Positions 1-6,768 of a DNA stretch of 8,678 nt are shown here, piece after piece. The position numbers and the translations under genes are program-made. The notes under the pieces are model-generated. The model was given only the letters and a program-made list of their open reading frames with translations. It made no database searches and had not been told where the DNA came from. The DNA comes from a bacterium (GTDB taxonomy: Bacteria; Sumerlaeota; Sumerlaeia; MVZB01): NCBI GenBank assembly GCA_023480605.1, contig JAMCWS010000136.1:1-8678 (forward strand), read 5' to 3'. Positions within the stretch are counted from its first letter, which is position 1. The number at the start of each line of letters is the position of its first letter.

Positions 1-327
1 CAAGGTCGCCGGGACGCTGGCGACGTAAATGCCCGCCGCGCGCGCCTCGGCGAGGGCCACGCGAGCCGCGCCGGGCGCCGCGCCGGGACCGTAGTATGTA
101 ATCAGCAGGCATCGCCGCGCCCGGCGAATCATCGCGGCGGTCATGTCGGTCGAGGCCGTGAGAATGAAGTCGGCCCGGGCGAGCGCCTCATCGAGCGGCG
201 GCGCGCCGAAGGCCCGCATGTCGATGACGCGGGGATGAACGCCTCCCAACGCGGCCACGACGTCGGCTTCGGGGCAGCCGGCGGCCGGGGGGGCATCGAG
301 CAAGAGGATGGTAGGCTCGGTAATCAT
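1..327 (-). CDS. D-isomer specific 2-hydroxyacid dehydrogenase (phosphoglycerate dehydrogenase-like), N-terminal part
   Basis: The frame is open from an ATG at 327 down to the window edge, giving 109 residues without a stop; the rest of the gene lies outside. Residues 1-50 look like the first β-α-β of the substrate-binding domain (ITEPTILLLDAPP, then VHPRVIDMRAFG). Residues 51-109 follow the family pattern: a buried strand (ADFILTAST), a helix ending in RRARRCLLITYYG, and a final AAGIYVASVP that matches the usual AxxxGIxVxNxP just before the NAD domain. Members oxidise or reduce 2-hydroxyacids with NAD in the cytoplasm; the substrate cannot be told from this fragment. The acidic residues usually found after the GxG (GxGxDxVD) are replaced by Ala/Gly here, so it is a divergent member. 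No clear Shine-Dalgarno precedes the ATG and the frame stays open upstream, so the start is provisional. It is divergent from the DUF362 gene. Confidence 0.62.
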   Translation of the reverse strand, partial: MITEPTILLLDAPPAAGCPEADVVAALGGVHPRVIDMRAFGAPPLDEALARADFILTASTDMTAAMIRRARRCLLITYYGPGAAPGAARVALAEARAAGIYVASVPATL

Positions 328-419
328 GTGCCATCGCGCGGCGCGGGAGATGCGGACCCCGGACGCGACGGCTGGCGGCGCGGGCGGCCGAAGCGTCAAC
401 GGTCCGCCCACACGATGAC

Positions 420-465
420 GCCTTCGGGGGGAGATTGTCAACACGGCAAAGCCGCGCCCGAAGGC
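420..465. repeat. 9-bp perfect inverted repeat between divergent genes
   Basis: GCCTTCGGG (420-428) and CCCGAAGGC (457-465) are perfect inverted copies separated by 28 bases, in the 246-bp gap between the divergent dehydrogenase and DUF362 genes. It could be a regulator-binding site or a hairpin in a 5' leader. No convincing -35/-10 pair is visible next to it. In such GC-rich DNA a 9-bp match can arise by chance. Confidence 0.35.
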
Positions 466-573
466 ATGATCGCAATCACCCGCGCAACCGGGACGTTTCA
501 CTTTTCCCTGCGTCCCGCCATGCGGTTTGTGTTTAAATGGGGCGTCAACGCCTTTGTGGAGTGGTTAATCCGC

Positions 574-1839
574 ATGTCCAAATCCAAGGTCGCCATCCTT
601 CGAACCTCGCCCGCCACCGTTCGGAGCGACTATCATGAACTCATGAACCTGGCCGGTTATCAGGACGTCATCACCCGCGACGCCGACACCGCCCTCAAGA
701 TCAACATCTCCTGGCATTTCTTTTTCCCGGCGAGCTCGACCACCCCCTGGCAACTCGACGGCGTCATCCGCGCGCTGCTGGCCGACGGCTACGACCGCAA
801 CCTGATCCACGGCTGCCACAACCGCACCGTCGTCATCGACGCCCGTCTGGGCGAGCGCGAAAACAAGCATCTGCCCGTCATCGAGGCCCACGGCCTGCGC
901 AACGTCCACCTCTACGAGGGCGAGGACTGGATCCCCATCGGCGAGGCGGTCGGCGACCTGCGCCGCCAGTTCCTCTGCCTGAACGAAGTCTACCCGAAAG
1001 GTTTTTCGATACCACGGCGGTTTATCGGCGAAAACATCATCCACCTGCCGACGGTCAAGACCCACGTCTTCACAACCACGACCGGCGCGATGAAGAACGC
1101 TTTCGGCGGCCTGCTCAACGAGCACCGCCACTGGACCCACCCGGTCATCCACGAAACGCTCGTTGACCTTTTGATGATCCAGAAAAAAATCCACCGGGGG
1201 GTCTTCGCCGTGATGGACGGCACCTTCGCCGGCGACGGCCCCGGCCCGCGCTGCATGGCGCCCCACGTCAAAAACGTCATCCTGGCCTCGGCCGACCCGG
1301 TGGCCATCGACGCCGTGGCCGCGCGCCTCATGGGCTTCGACCCGCTGCGCGACTGCAAATACATCCGCCTGGCACACGAGGCCGGCCTGGGATGCGGCGA
1401 CGCGCGCGAAATCGAACTGGCTGGCGACGCGGCCGCCGCCACCGAGAACTGGCACTTCCACGGCCCGTTTCAAAAAATGACCTTTGCCAGTCAGATGCAG
1501 CACCAGATCTACTGGGGCCCGCTCAAGCGACCCCTCGAGTGGTCGCTCAAGACCTGGCTGGCGCCGTGGAGCTACGTGGCCAGCGTCCTCTACCACGACC
1601 TCTACTGGTATCCGCGCAACAGCCGCAAGATGATGCGCGAGTGCCTCACCAGCGACTGGGGCCGGCTGTTCCAGAACTGGGGCCGCGTGCCGGAAACCGA
1701 GGCGGGTTTCCCCGACGTCGGGCGCGACAGCGCCACCTTCCATCGCAACGTCTCGGCGATGCTGCGCCAAGGCTGCAAGGTGCTGGGCACCTGCATCACC
1801 GAGGCGCCCGAAATCGCCGCCCGGCGGCGGCGACGGTAA
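574..1839 (+). CDS. DUF362 family protein
   Basis: The product is 421 residues from the ATG at 574. It carries the recognisable DUF362 (PF04015) landmarks: KVAILRTSP at the N-terminus, KINISWHFFFPASSTTPWQL (42-61), LPTVKTHVFTTTTGAMKNAFG (158-178), MDGTFAGDGPGPR (214-226) and ASADPVAIDAVAARLMGFDP (238-257). The molecular function of the family is not settled; some members carry ferredoxin-type iron-sulphur domains. No CxxCxxC cluster is seen here, so this is the domain without a ferredoxin module. After the core comes a roughly 130-residue tail rich in Trp, Tyr and His (about 290-421), ending in an Arg run. I see no signal peptide. I chose 574 because GTGGAG lies 12 bases upstream and the family-like sequence begins there; an in-frame ATG at 520 would add 18 residues (MRFVFKWGVNAF...) with no ribosome-binding site and AT-richer codons. 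No hairpin terminator follows the stop. Confidence 0.85.
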   Translation: MSKSKVAILRTSPATVRSDYHELMNLAGYQDVITRDADTALKINISWHFFFPASSTTPWQLDGVIRALLADGYDRNLIHGCHNRTVVIDARLGERENKHLPVIEAHGLRNVHLYEGEDWIPIGEAVGDLRRQFLCLNEVYPKGFSIPRRFIGENIIHLPTVKTHVFTTTTGAMKNAFGGLLNEHRHWTHPVIHETLVDLLMIQKKIHRGVFAVMDGTFAGDGPGPRCMAPHVKNVILASADPVAIDAVAARLMGFDPLRDCKYIRLAHEAGLGCGDAREIELAGDAAAATENWHFHGPFQKMTFASQMQHQIYWGPLKRPLEWSLKTWLAPWSYVASVLYHDLYWYPRNSRKMMRECLTSDWGRLFQNWGRVPETEAGFPDVGRDSATFHRNVSAMLRQGCKVLGTCITEAPEIAARRRRR

Positions 1840-1840
1840 A

Positions 1841-1902
1841 GTAAAAAAAAAAATAAAAGTCGTTTTTCGCGCTTGACAAGGCGCGGGCGATGCGTGCAAG
1901 AT
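1841..1902 (+). promoter_or_regulatory. Promoter with UP-like A-tract upstream of the Fn3-like gene
   Basis: A perfect -35 (TTGACA, 1873-1878) is followed 18 bases later by CAAGAT (1897-1902), a weak -10 keeping the A and T of the consensus end. Just upstream is a nearly pure A-tract (about 1841-1858) and a TTTTT run (1862-1866), where an UP element would sit. This is the most AT-rich spot for hundreds of bases. Transcription would start near 1909, giving a leader of about 145 bases. Confidence 0.55.
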
Positions 1903-1957
1903 CGCTCCTGCGTGAGCTAAATAGGTTTTTTCATCTTAGCGTTGGCATCATGGCGCT

Positions 1958-2045
1958 CACCTCCTCTGGCGGCAATGCGGGTCATCACACGCTCCGCGGA
2001 AGCGGCGGTCAACCGTCCGCTTCCCATACGCATTTGTGTGGAGGG
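1958..2045 (+). promoter_or_regulatory. Structured 5' leader of the Fn3-like gene
   Basis: GGAAGCGG (1998-2005) pairs with CCGCTTCC (2017-2024). Inside, CGG (2006-2008) pairs with CCG (2013-2015) around a TCAA tetraloop, with one bulged T at 2016, giving an 11-bp stem. A CACCTCCT stretch (1958-1965) resembles an anti-Shine-Dalgarno. Its CCTCC could pair with the gene's own GGAGG (2040-2044), with the strong hairpin nested between. That would hide the ribosome-binding site in one conformation. It matches no riboswitch class I know; regulation is inferred from pairing only. Confidence 0.4.
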
Positions 2046-2054
2046 TTGGGGATT

Positions 2055-3023
2055 ATGAGTCAGACGTTATTTTTCAAAGTCGCGACGCGGATCGGCGCCA
2101 CGGTCTCGCGGATCGGCATCCTGCTGTGCTTGTGCGTCGCCCTCAAGGCAACACCGGCGGGGGCGGTGAACGCCGCTTTATATCCCGATACCGGCACAAC
2201 GACGGAGGAGATCCACTATTACTTTACCGAGGATGGCGGTACGTTAACCGTAGGACCCTATACGTATCTGGCCACGGACATGTACGGCTCTGATGCCTGG
2301 CAAGTCTCGGTCACTTATTCGGGGGGGAGCGGCACCTATTACGGAGTGATTGATGGTTTTTCCGGCTCAGAGCGCATTTATATCAATGTCACGGGCGTAA
2401 GCGCGGGCGGGTCGTTCGACACGGGGTGGGCGTTATTTGAGGCGGCGCCCACGCCGCCGACCTTCGAGGCATATCCGGAAGTCGACGCGTCGTACGACGT
2501 TGAAGTGGATTGGTCGACGCCGGACTCCACCGACGATCTCCAGGGATTCGACCTGTACCGTTCGGTTGACGGAGGCGATTTCGATCTCCTCTTCTTCTTC
2601 TGGCCGTTCGATAACTATTATATCGACAACCTATACGACTGCGAAGGCCTCACCGTCCAATACCTGATCGTGGCCTATAATTACCTTTACGCCAGTTCGG
2701 AGCACGCCGCGGAATCATATGTTACCGTCAAACCCCCGCCCCTTGATCCCACGAATCTCAGCGCCGTGTCGTCGGCGAATGGCATGTTGGTCCAATGGAC
2801 GGACAATTCTCAACATAACGACAACTATACGATTTTGCGTGCCGAAAATGGCGGCCAGTATTATGGAACGCTGACCACGACGGTATCCGGAAGCGCGACG
2901 CAATTCGTCGATACGAATGTAAATTATCTCAATACCTATAGTTATAAGATCATCGCGACGAGCGATAATGGTACCGAATCCAACGAAGTGGGTCCAACCG
3001 GTTTCGTTCAATTCGAGTACTAA
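2055..3023 (+). CDS. Exported protein with two fibronectin type III-like domains
   Basis: The product is 322 residues from the ATG at 2055, with GGAGG ten bases upstream. The frame stays open to 1890, but residues from 2055 form a clean signal peptide: a basic start (K8, R12, R19), the core GILLCLCVAL (21-30), and an Ala-type cleavage site near TPAGA (33-37). No lipobox is evident. The mature part begins with a β-rich domain of unrecognised family (about 45-130) rich in Gly, Tyr, Ser and Thr. Two Fn3-like modules follow: about 134-226 (VEVDWSTPDSTDDLQGFDLY...YLIVAYN) and 229-322 (PTNLSAVSSANGMLVQWTDN...YSYKIIATSDNG), each with the Trp of strand B and the Tyr of strand F. The protein ends with the last domain, so no C-terminal sorting signal is seen. 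It has no catalytic motif; adhesion or structural roles are possible but unproven. Codon composition is less GC-rich than that of gnd or elbB. Confidence 0.75.
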   Translation: MSQTLFFKVATRIGATVSRIGILLCLCVALKATPAGAVNAALYPDTGTTTEEIHYYFTEDGGTLTVGPYTYLATDMYGSDAWQVSVTYSGGSGTYYGVIDGFSGSERIYINVTGVSAGGSFDTGWALFEAAPTPPTFEAYPEVDASYDVEVDWSTPDSTDDLQGFDLYRSVDGGDFDLLFFFWPFDNYYIDNLYDCEGLTVQYLIVAYNYLYASSEHAAESYVTVKPPPLDPTNLSAVSSANGMLVQWTDNSQHNDNYTILRAENGGQYYGTLTTTVSGSATQFVDTNVNYLNTYSYKIIATSDNGTESNEVGPTGFVQFEY

Positions 3024-3034
3024 TAAGTAGGTAT

Positions 3035-3071
3035 TCGATACAAATCGGCCAGATTCAGCCCGATGTATCGA
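3035..3071 (+). other. Bulged hairpin just after the Fn3-like gene
   Basis: TCGATAC (3035-3041) pairs with GTATCGA (3065-3071). After a two-base bulge (AA), ATCGG (3044-3048) pairs with CCGAT (3060-3064), leaving an 11-base loop. It sits 12 bases past the stop codon, a normal place for a terminator or 3'-end-stabilising hairpin. No U-tract follows, so intrinsic termination is doubtful. Confidence 0.4.
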
Positions 3072-3123
3072 CACTTGAAATGATGGTGTCATAGGGCGCC
3101 AAAAGCTGGCATTCGATCGAAAA

Positions 3124-3173
3124 GGATGGGGAGCGATGGGCGGATTTTCCATTCGGGCCATCGTTCTCCATCC
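3124..3173 (+). other. Long 16-bp intergenic hairpin
   Basis: The arm at 3124-3139 (GGATGGGGAGCGATGG) pairs with 3158-3173 (CCATCGTTCTCCATCC) over 16 positions, with only two G·T wobbles and an 18-base loop. Both mismatches are G·U on the plus-strand RNA but A·C on the other strand, so the structure favours plus-strand RNA. It lies between the two exported-protein genes, 68 bases before the next start. It may be an mRNA-processing or regulatory element; no U-tract follows it. Confidence 0.5.
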
Positions 3174-3179
3174 CGAAAA

Positions 3180-3209
3180 TTGTCAAGTAAAATGGGCAGT
3201 GACAGAGAT
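3180..3209 (+). promoter_or_regulatory. Weak candidate promoter of the propeller gene
   Basis: TTGTCA (3180-3185) is one base from the -35 consensus. AGAGAT (3204-3209) follows after 18 bases, the same spacing as in the upstream promoter and with a similar poor -10 ending in AT. It would give a short leader of about 25 bases. The gene may instead be read through from the Fn3-like gene. Confidence 0.25.
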
Positions 3210-3241
3210 TCGCCACCCATTGATTTTTCGGGAGATAAAAA

Positions 3242-5236
3242 ATGACGCTCCGACTACTATTCGCACCGGTCCTTGCTTCATATGCGGCCATCATTTTTTT
3301 GTCGGTTCAAGCGGCGCGCCCCGCACATGCCTCCGGAGATCGAAGCGGCCTTGGCCCGGTCTGGTCGACCTATCTCGGCGGAACGGCAACGCCATCCTCA
3401 AATACTGAATATCCTGATTATGCGTACGGTGTGACCCTCGATAAAGCGGGTAACATTTTCGTCGTGGGAACGACTTGTGCACCCGATTGGGTGTCGGGCG
3501 GTTTCGACACAACTTACGGCGGGGCGGGGTGGTATTGGGGTGATGGCTATCTCGCGAAGTTTTCTCCCACGGGTGAATACCTATGGTCAACCTATCTTGG
3601 CGGCAATAACAGCGACGTGATGTATGGCGTCGCCATTGACGATGACGGTAATATATATGTCACCGGCTTCACGGATTCGGAAGGCTGGATCTCGGGCGGT
3701 TTCGATACGGAGCTGGACACCAGCATGGGTTTGGGACCGACGGGTTATTATTATGCTGACGCATATGTCGCGAAATATTCAAGCGACGGCGTTCCCATGT
3801 GGTCGACTTACCTGGGAGGGGGCGCACGGGAGGAAGGTTTTGGAATCGCGCTGGACGCGGCGGGCGATGTCTATGTCGTCGGGAATACGGAATCGGAAGG
3901 TTGGATCTCAGGGGGATACGCGGAGTTCAATAACGGGGATGGATTTGTGGTGAAGCTTTCCAAGGACGGCGCATTTCTGTGGTCGACATATATCGGCGGC
4001 GAGGGTGGGGATGTCTGTCATGGAGTGGCTGTGGACTCTGCCGGAAATGTCGTCATCTGCGGTCAAGCCTTTTCGAGAGATTGGACATCGGGAGGGTACG
4101 ATACGAGTTTCGGTTCGGATTTTGGATTTGATTCTGACGGTTTTGTCGTCAAGTTGTCATCGAATGGCGCGCACCTCTGGTCGACCTATCTTGGCGGCGA
4201 CCAGTTTGATTATGCACGCGGTATTGCAATCGATAGTCGAGACAATATCTACATCACCGGAGATACGAAGTCTTCGGATTGGATCAGCGGCGGATTTGAC
4301 ACCGTCTATCATGGGGAGTATGACGCTTTTCTGGTAAAACTCTCTCCCGCTGGAAATCATCTCTGGTCGACCTACATGGGCGATAGCGCAGACGATGCGG
4401 CAGAGGGATGCGCCGTCGACGCCGGAGGATATGTTTACGTAACAGGGCTGGCGTACGATGGGAGTTGGCTCAATCACTGGATGCCGAGTGCCATCTTCGG
4501 CGGCTTGAACGCCTTCCTGGCAAGGGTCTCGCCGGACGGCTCTCGACTGCTTTGGGGGTATGCTTTGGGCGGAGACAATCGGGACAACGCACACGCCCTG
4601 GCCCACAACAATTCCGGGGATATTTACGTGGTGGGAGAAACGAAATCGCCCGGCTGGACGTCGGGGTCGTGGGATACGACGTTCGCGGGCGATAGTGACG
4701 GATACTTACTGAAATTCATCGACAAAGTCGGCTCTCTACGCGTTTCGATCACGCCGCTGGCGGCGGTGGCGGGGGGGGCGCGGTGGCGGCGAGTGGGGAC
4801 AAGTGCGTGGAACGAGAGCGGCGAGGTCGAGGAATTTATCCCCGCCGGCGACTATGTCATCGAGTTCAACGACCTGATGGGTTGGGTGAAGCCCGCCAAC
4901 CAAACCGTTTCGATCGTCAAGGACGAAACGGCAACGTTGAATGTGACCTATTTCCTCGACATCGGGGCGCTCTCGGTGACGATCGAGCCCGCCGAGGCGG
5001 CGGCCGGGGCGCGCTGGCGGCGGGTGGGCACCACGACCTGGCTGGGCGGCGGCGGGACCGAAGCGGGCGTGCCGTCGGGGGATTACTTCATCGAGTTCAA
5101 CGACGTCGCCGGGTGGGACAAGCCCGTCGTGCGCGACTGCGCCGTGAAATTCAACCAGACCACCCGCCTGACGGTCTACTACGCCCCCAGCGGCCTCAAC
5201 GCCGCCGATCCGAAGGTGTGGACGCAATACGAATAG
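3242..5236 (+). CDS. Exported SBBP-type seven-blade β-propeller protein with two PEGA-like C-terminal domains
   Basis: The product is 664 residues; the start at 3242 has GGGAG seven bases upstream. Residues 1-30 form a signal peptide (TLRLLFAPVL, ending PAHA), so it is exported. Seven repeats start at W41, W115, W187, W247, W313, W375 and W438. Each opens with WSTYLGG or a variant, then a Gly-Val-Ala-hydrophobic-Asp strand, GNIYVTG, a W-x-SGGFDT segment, and DAYVAKxSxxG, as in SBBP (Seven-Bladed Beta Propeller) repeats; seven copies suit one closed propeller. Blade 6 opens WSTYMGD and lacks SGGFDT; blade 7 opens WGYALGG. Two tandem domains follow (about 497-571 and 575-647), each with GARWRRVGT, an x-PxGDYxIEFND turn and GWxKP, like PEGA-type β-sandwiches found at the ends of surface proteins. 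No catalytic site or anchor is visible; a binding or display role is inferred. The blades are AT-richer than the tail. Confidence 0.88.
   Translation: MTLRLLFAPVLASYAAIIFLSVQAARPAHASGDRSGLGPVWSTYLGGTATPSSNTEYPDYAYGVTLDKAGNIFVVGTTCAPDWVSGGFDTTYGGAGWYWGDGYLAKFSPTGEYLWSTYLGGNNSDVMYGVAIDDDGNIYVTGFTDSEGWISGGFDTELDTSMGLGPTGYYYADAYVAKYSSDGVPMWSTYLGGGAREEGFGIALDAAGDVYVVGNTESEGWISGGYAEFNNGDGFVVKLSKDGAFLWSTYIGGEGGDVCHGVAVDSAGNVVICGQAFSRDWTSGGYDTSFGSDFGFDSDGFVVKLSSNGAHLWSTYLGGDQFDYARGIAIDSRDNIYITGDTKSSDWISGGFDTVYHGEYDAFLVKLSPAGNHLWSTYMGDSADDAAEGCAVDAGGYVYVTGLAYDGSWLNHWMPSAIFGGLNAFLARVSPDGSRLLWGYALGGDNRDNAHALAHNNSGDIYVVGETKSPGWTSGSWDTTFAGDSDGYLLKFIDKVGSLRVSITPLAAVAGGARWRRVGTSAWNESGEVEEFIPAGDYVIEFNDLMGWVKPANQTVSIVKDETATLNVTYFLDIGALSVTIEPAEAAAGARWRRVGTTTWLGGGGTEAGVPSGDYFIEFNDVAGWDKPVVRDCAVKFNQTTRLTVYYAPSGLNAADPKVWTQYE
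4730..5182 (+). repeat. Tandem duplication encoding the two C-terminal domains of the propeller protein
   Basis: Copy 1 (about 4730-4954) and copy 2 (about 4964-5182) encode about 75-residue domains with the same order of motifs. DNA identity is still visible locally: CGAGTTCAACGAC occurs near 4861 and again near 5093, and the GGCGCG-TGGCGGCG stretch recurs near 4777 and 5008. This suggests in-gene duplication with later divergence. Copy 2 carries Cys in RDCAVKF where copy 1 has TVSIVK. Confidence 0.6.
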
Positions 5237-5251
5237 CCCCTTCGCCGGGGC
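5236..5251. terminator. Short GC hairpin between convergent genes
   Basis: GCCCC (5236-5240) and GGGGC (5247-5251) form a 5-bp stem with a TTCGCC loop, filling nearly all of the 17 bases between the stop codons of the propeller gene and gnd. It is symmetrical, so it could act for both strands. The stem is short and neither strand has a clear U-tract, so termination is only a possibility. Confidence 0.3.
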
Positions 5252-5253
5252 GT

Positions 5254-6705
5254 CTAAACGGTGTAGGTCGAGGCCGGGGTCTGACCGCCGTGGCCGGTCC
5301 AGTCGGTGTGGAAGAACTCGCCGCGCGGCTTGTCGACGCGTTCGTAGGTGTGCGCGCCGAAGTAATCGCGCTGGGCCTGGAGCATGTTGGCCGGCAGGCG
5401 ATCGGTCCGGTAGCCGTCGAAGAAGGCCAGGGCCGAGCCGATCGCCGGCATCGGGATACCGAGCGAAACGCCGGCGGCCACCACGCGCCGCCAGGCGGGC
5501 TGGGCCTCGCCGACGGCCCGGGCGAAGAAAGGATCAAGCAGCAGGTTGCCGAGGTCGGGCGCGCGGTCGAAGGCCGCCTTGATGCGGCTGAGGAAGGCCG
5601 AACGGATGATGCAGCCCCCGGTCCACATCATGGCGATCGCGCCGCCGTCGAGGCGCCAGCCGTATTGCCGGGCCGCGGCGCGCATGAGCTGGTAGCCCTG
5701 CGCGTAACTGACGATCTTCGCGGCGTAAAGCGCCCGTTCCATGGCGTCGATGAACTCACGGCGGTCGCCCGCGAAGGATTCGGCCCGCCCCGGCAAGACC
5801 TTGGCCGCTTCGACGCGCTCGTCCTTCAGGGCCGAGAGGCAACGGGCGTAGACGGCCTCGGCGATGAGGGTCAGCGGCTGGTCGAGGTCGAGGGCGGCCA
5901 TGGCGGCCCACTTGCCGGTGCCTTTCTGGCCGGCGGCGTCGAGGATCCGGTCGAGCGTGGATTGTCCGTCCTCGTCCTTGTGGCGCAGGATGTGGCCGGT
6001 GATTTCGATCAGGTAGGAATCGAGGTCGCCCTTGTTCCACCAGGTGAAGATTTCGGCCATCTCGTCGTTGGACATCCCGAGGCCGGCCTTCATGAGGTGA
6101 TAGGTTTCGCTGATCATCTGCATGTCGCCGTATTCGATGCCGTTGTGAACCATCTTGACGAAATGACCCGCGCCGTCGGCGCCGATCCAGTCACAGCAGG
6201 GGCCGCCCTCGGCGCTGCGCGCGGCGATGGCCTGGAAGATGGGCGCGACGTGGGGCCAGGCCGCCGCCGAGCCGCCCGGCATGATCGACGGACCGTGAAG
6301 GGCTCCCTCCTCGCCGCCGGAGATGCCCGTGCCGACATAAAGCAGGCCTTTTTCCTCGAGCGTCCGCGTGCGCCGGATGGTGTCGGTGAAGTGCGAATTG
6401 CCGCCGTCGATGAGGATGTCGCCCGCTTCGAGGCAGGGGAGCACCTGCTCGATCACGGCGTCGACGGCTTTGCCGGCCTTGATCATCAGCACCACTTTGC
6501 GCGGCCGCTTGAGCGCCCGGCACAGTTCCTCGACGGTGTGGCAGCCGACGATGCTTTTGCCGCGGGCGCGCCCGCCGACGAAGTCATCGACGCGCCGCGT
6601 CGTCCGATTGAAGACGGCGACCGTGAATCCCTTGCCTTCCATGTTGAGGACGAGGTTTTCCCCCATCACGGCCAGGCCGATCATGCCGATATCCGCTGAG
6701 TTCAT
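5254..6705 (-). CDS. gnd: 6-phosphogluconate dehydrogenase, decarboxylating
   Basis: Gnd oxidises and decarboxylates 6-phosphogluconate to ribulose 5-phosphate with NADP in the cytosol (oxidative pentose phosphate pathway). The 483-residue product has normal full length. It shows the Rossmann motif IGMIGLAVMGENL (6-18) with NRTTRR (33-38), typical of NADP use; DGGNS (100-104); GISGGEEGA (127-135); the catalytic block GHFVKMVHNGIEYGD (180-194) with Lys184 and Glu191; KGTGKW; MWTGGCIIR; and the C-terminal RDYFGAHTYER and WTGHGG segments. No key residue is missing. The start at 6705 (MNSADIG) aligns with the usual family N-terminus and has GGGGAGG ten bases upstream; an ATG at 6711, four bases from that site, would add two residues. 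It lies 63 bases downstream of the hisI-like gene on the same strand and converges on the propeller gene. Confidence 0.97.
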   Translation of the reverse strand: MNSADIGMIGLAVMGENLVLNMEGKGFTVAVFNRTTRRVDDFVGGRARGKSIVGCHTVEELCRALKRPRKVVLMIKAGKAVDAVIEQVLPCLEAGDILIDGGNSHFTDTIRRTRTLEEKGLLYVGTGISGGEEGALHGPSIMPGGSAAAWPHVAPIFQAIAARSAEGGPCCDWIGADGAGHFVKMVHNGIEYGDMQMISETYHLMKAGLGMSNDEMAEIFTWWNKGDLDSYLIEITGHILRHKDEDGQSTLDRILDAAGQKGTGKWAAMAALDLDQPLTLIAEAVYARCLSALKDERVEAAKVLPGRAESFAGDRREFIDAMERALYAAKIVSYAQGYQLMRAAARQYGWRLDGGAIAMMWTGGCIIRSAFLSRIKAAFDRAPDLGNLLLDPFFARAVGEAQPAWRRVVAAGVSLGIPMPAIGSALAFFDGYRTDRLPANMLQAQRDYFGAHTYERVDKPRGEFFHTDWTGHGGQTPASTYTV

Positions 6706-6739
6706 GGGCATCGATCCTCCCCGCATTGGACGTCGATTC

Positions 6740-6747
6740 ATTTTATA
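6740..6747 (-). promoter_or_regulatory. Possible internal -10 element for gnd
   Basis: In the hisI-gnd gap the minus strand reads TATAAAAT (6747-6740), close to a -10 consensus and rare in this GC-rich setting. It lies about 35 bases before the gnd start and upstream of the GGGGAGG site. No good -35 is seen at the right distance, so gnd may have its own weak promoter or be read only from the hisI promoter. Confidence 0.28.
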
Positions 6748-6768
6748 ATGCGGCGCGGGCATATTCCA

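Noticed and set aside
1392..1844. Second plus-strand frame overlapping the end of the DUF362 gene
   Set aside because: It is an Arg/Pro/Ala-rich shadow in another frame with no family match.
565..1899. Minus-strand open frame of 444 codons opposite the DUF362 gene
   Set aside because: Its protein is low in complexity and matches no family, while the plus strand has clear DUF362 motifs. Long antisense frames are expected opposite GC-rich genes.
1890..2054. N-terminal extension of the Fn3-like protein to the in-frame ATG at 1890
   Set aside because: This stretch contains the promoter region and the leader hairpin, has no ribosome-binding site, and would bury the clear signal peptide starting at 2055.
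4783..6699. Plus-strand open frame of 638 codons across the propeller tail and the gnd region
   Set aside because: It overlaps the tail of the propeller protein out of frame and then runs antisense to gnd, which is certain. It has no recognisable domain.
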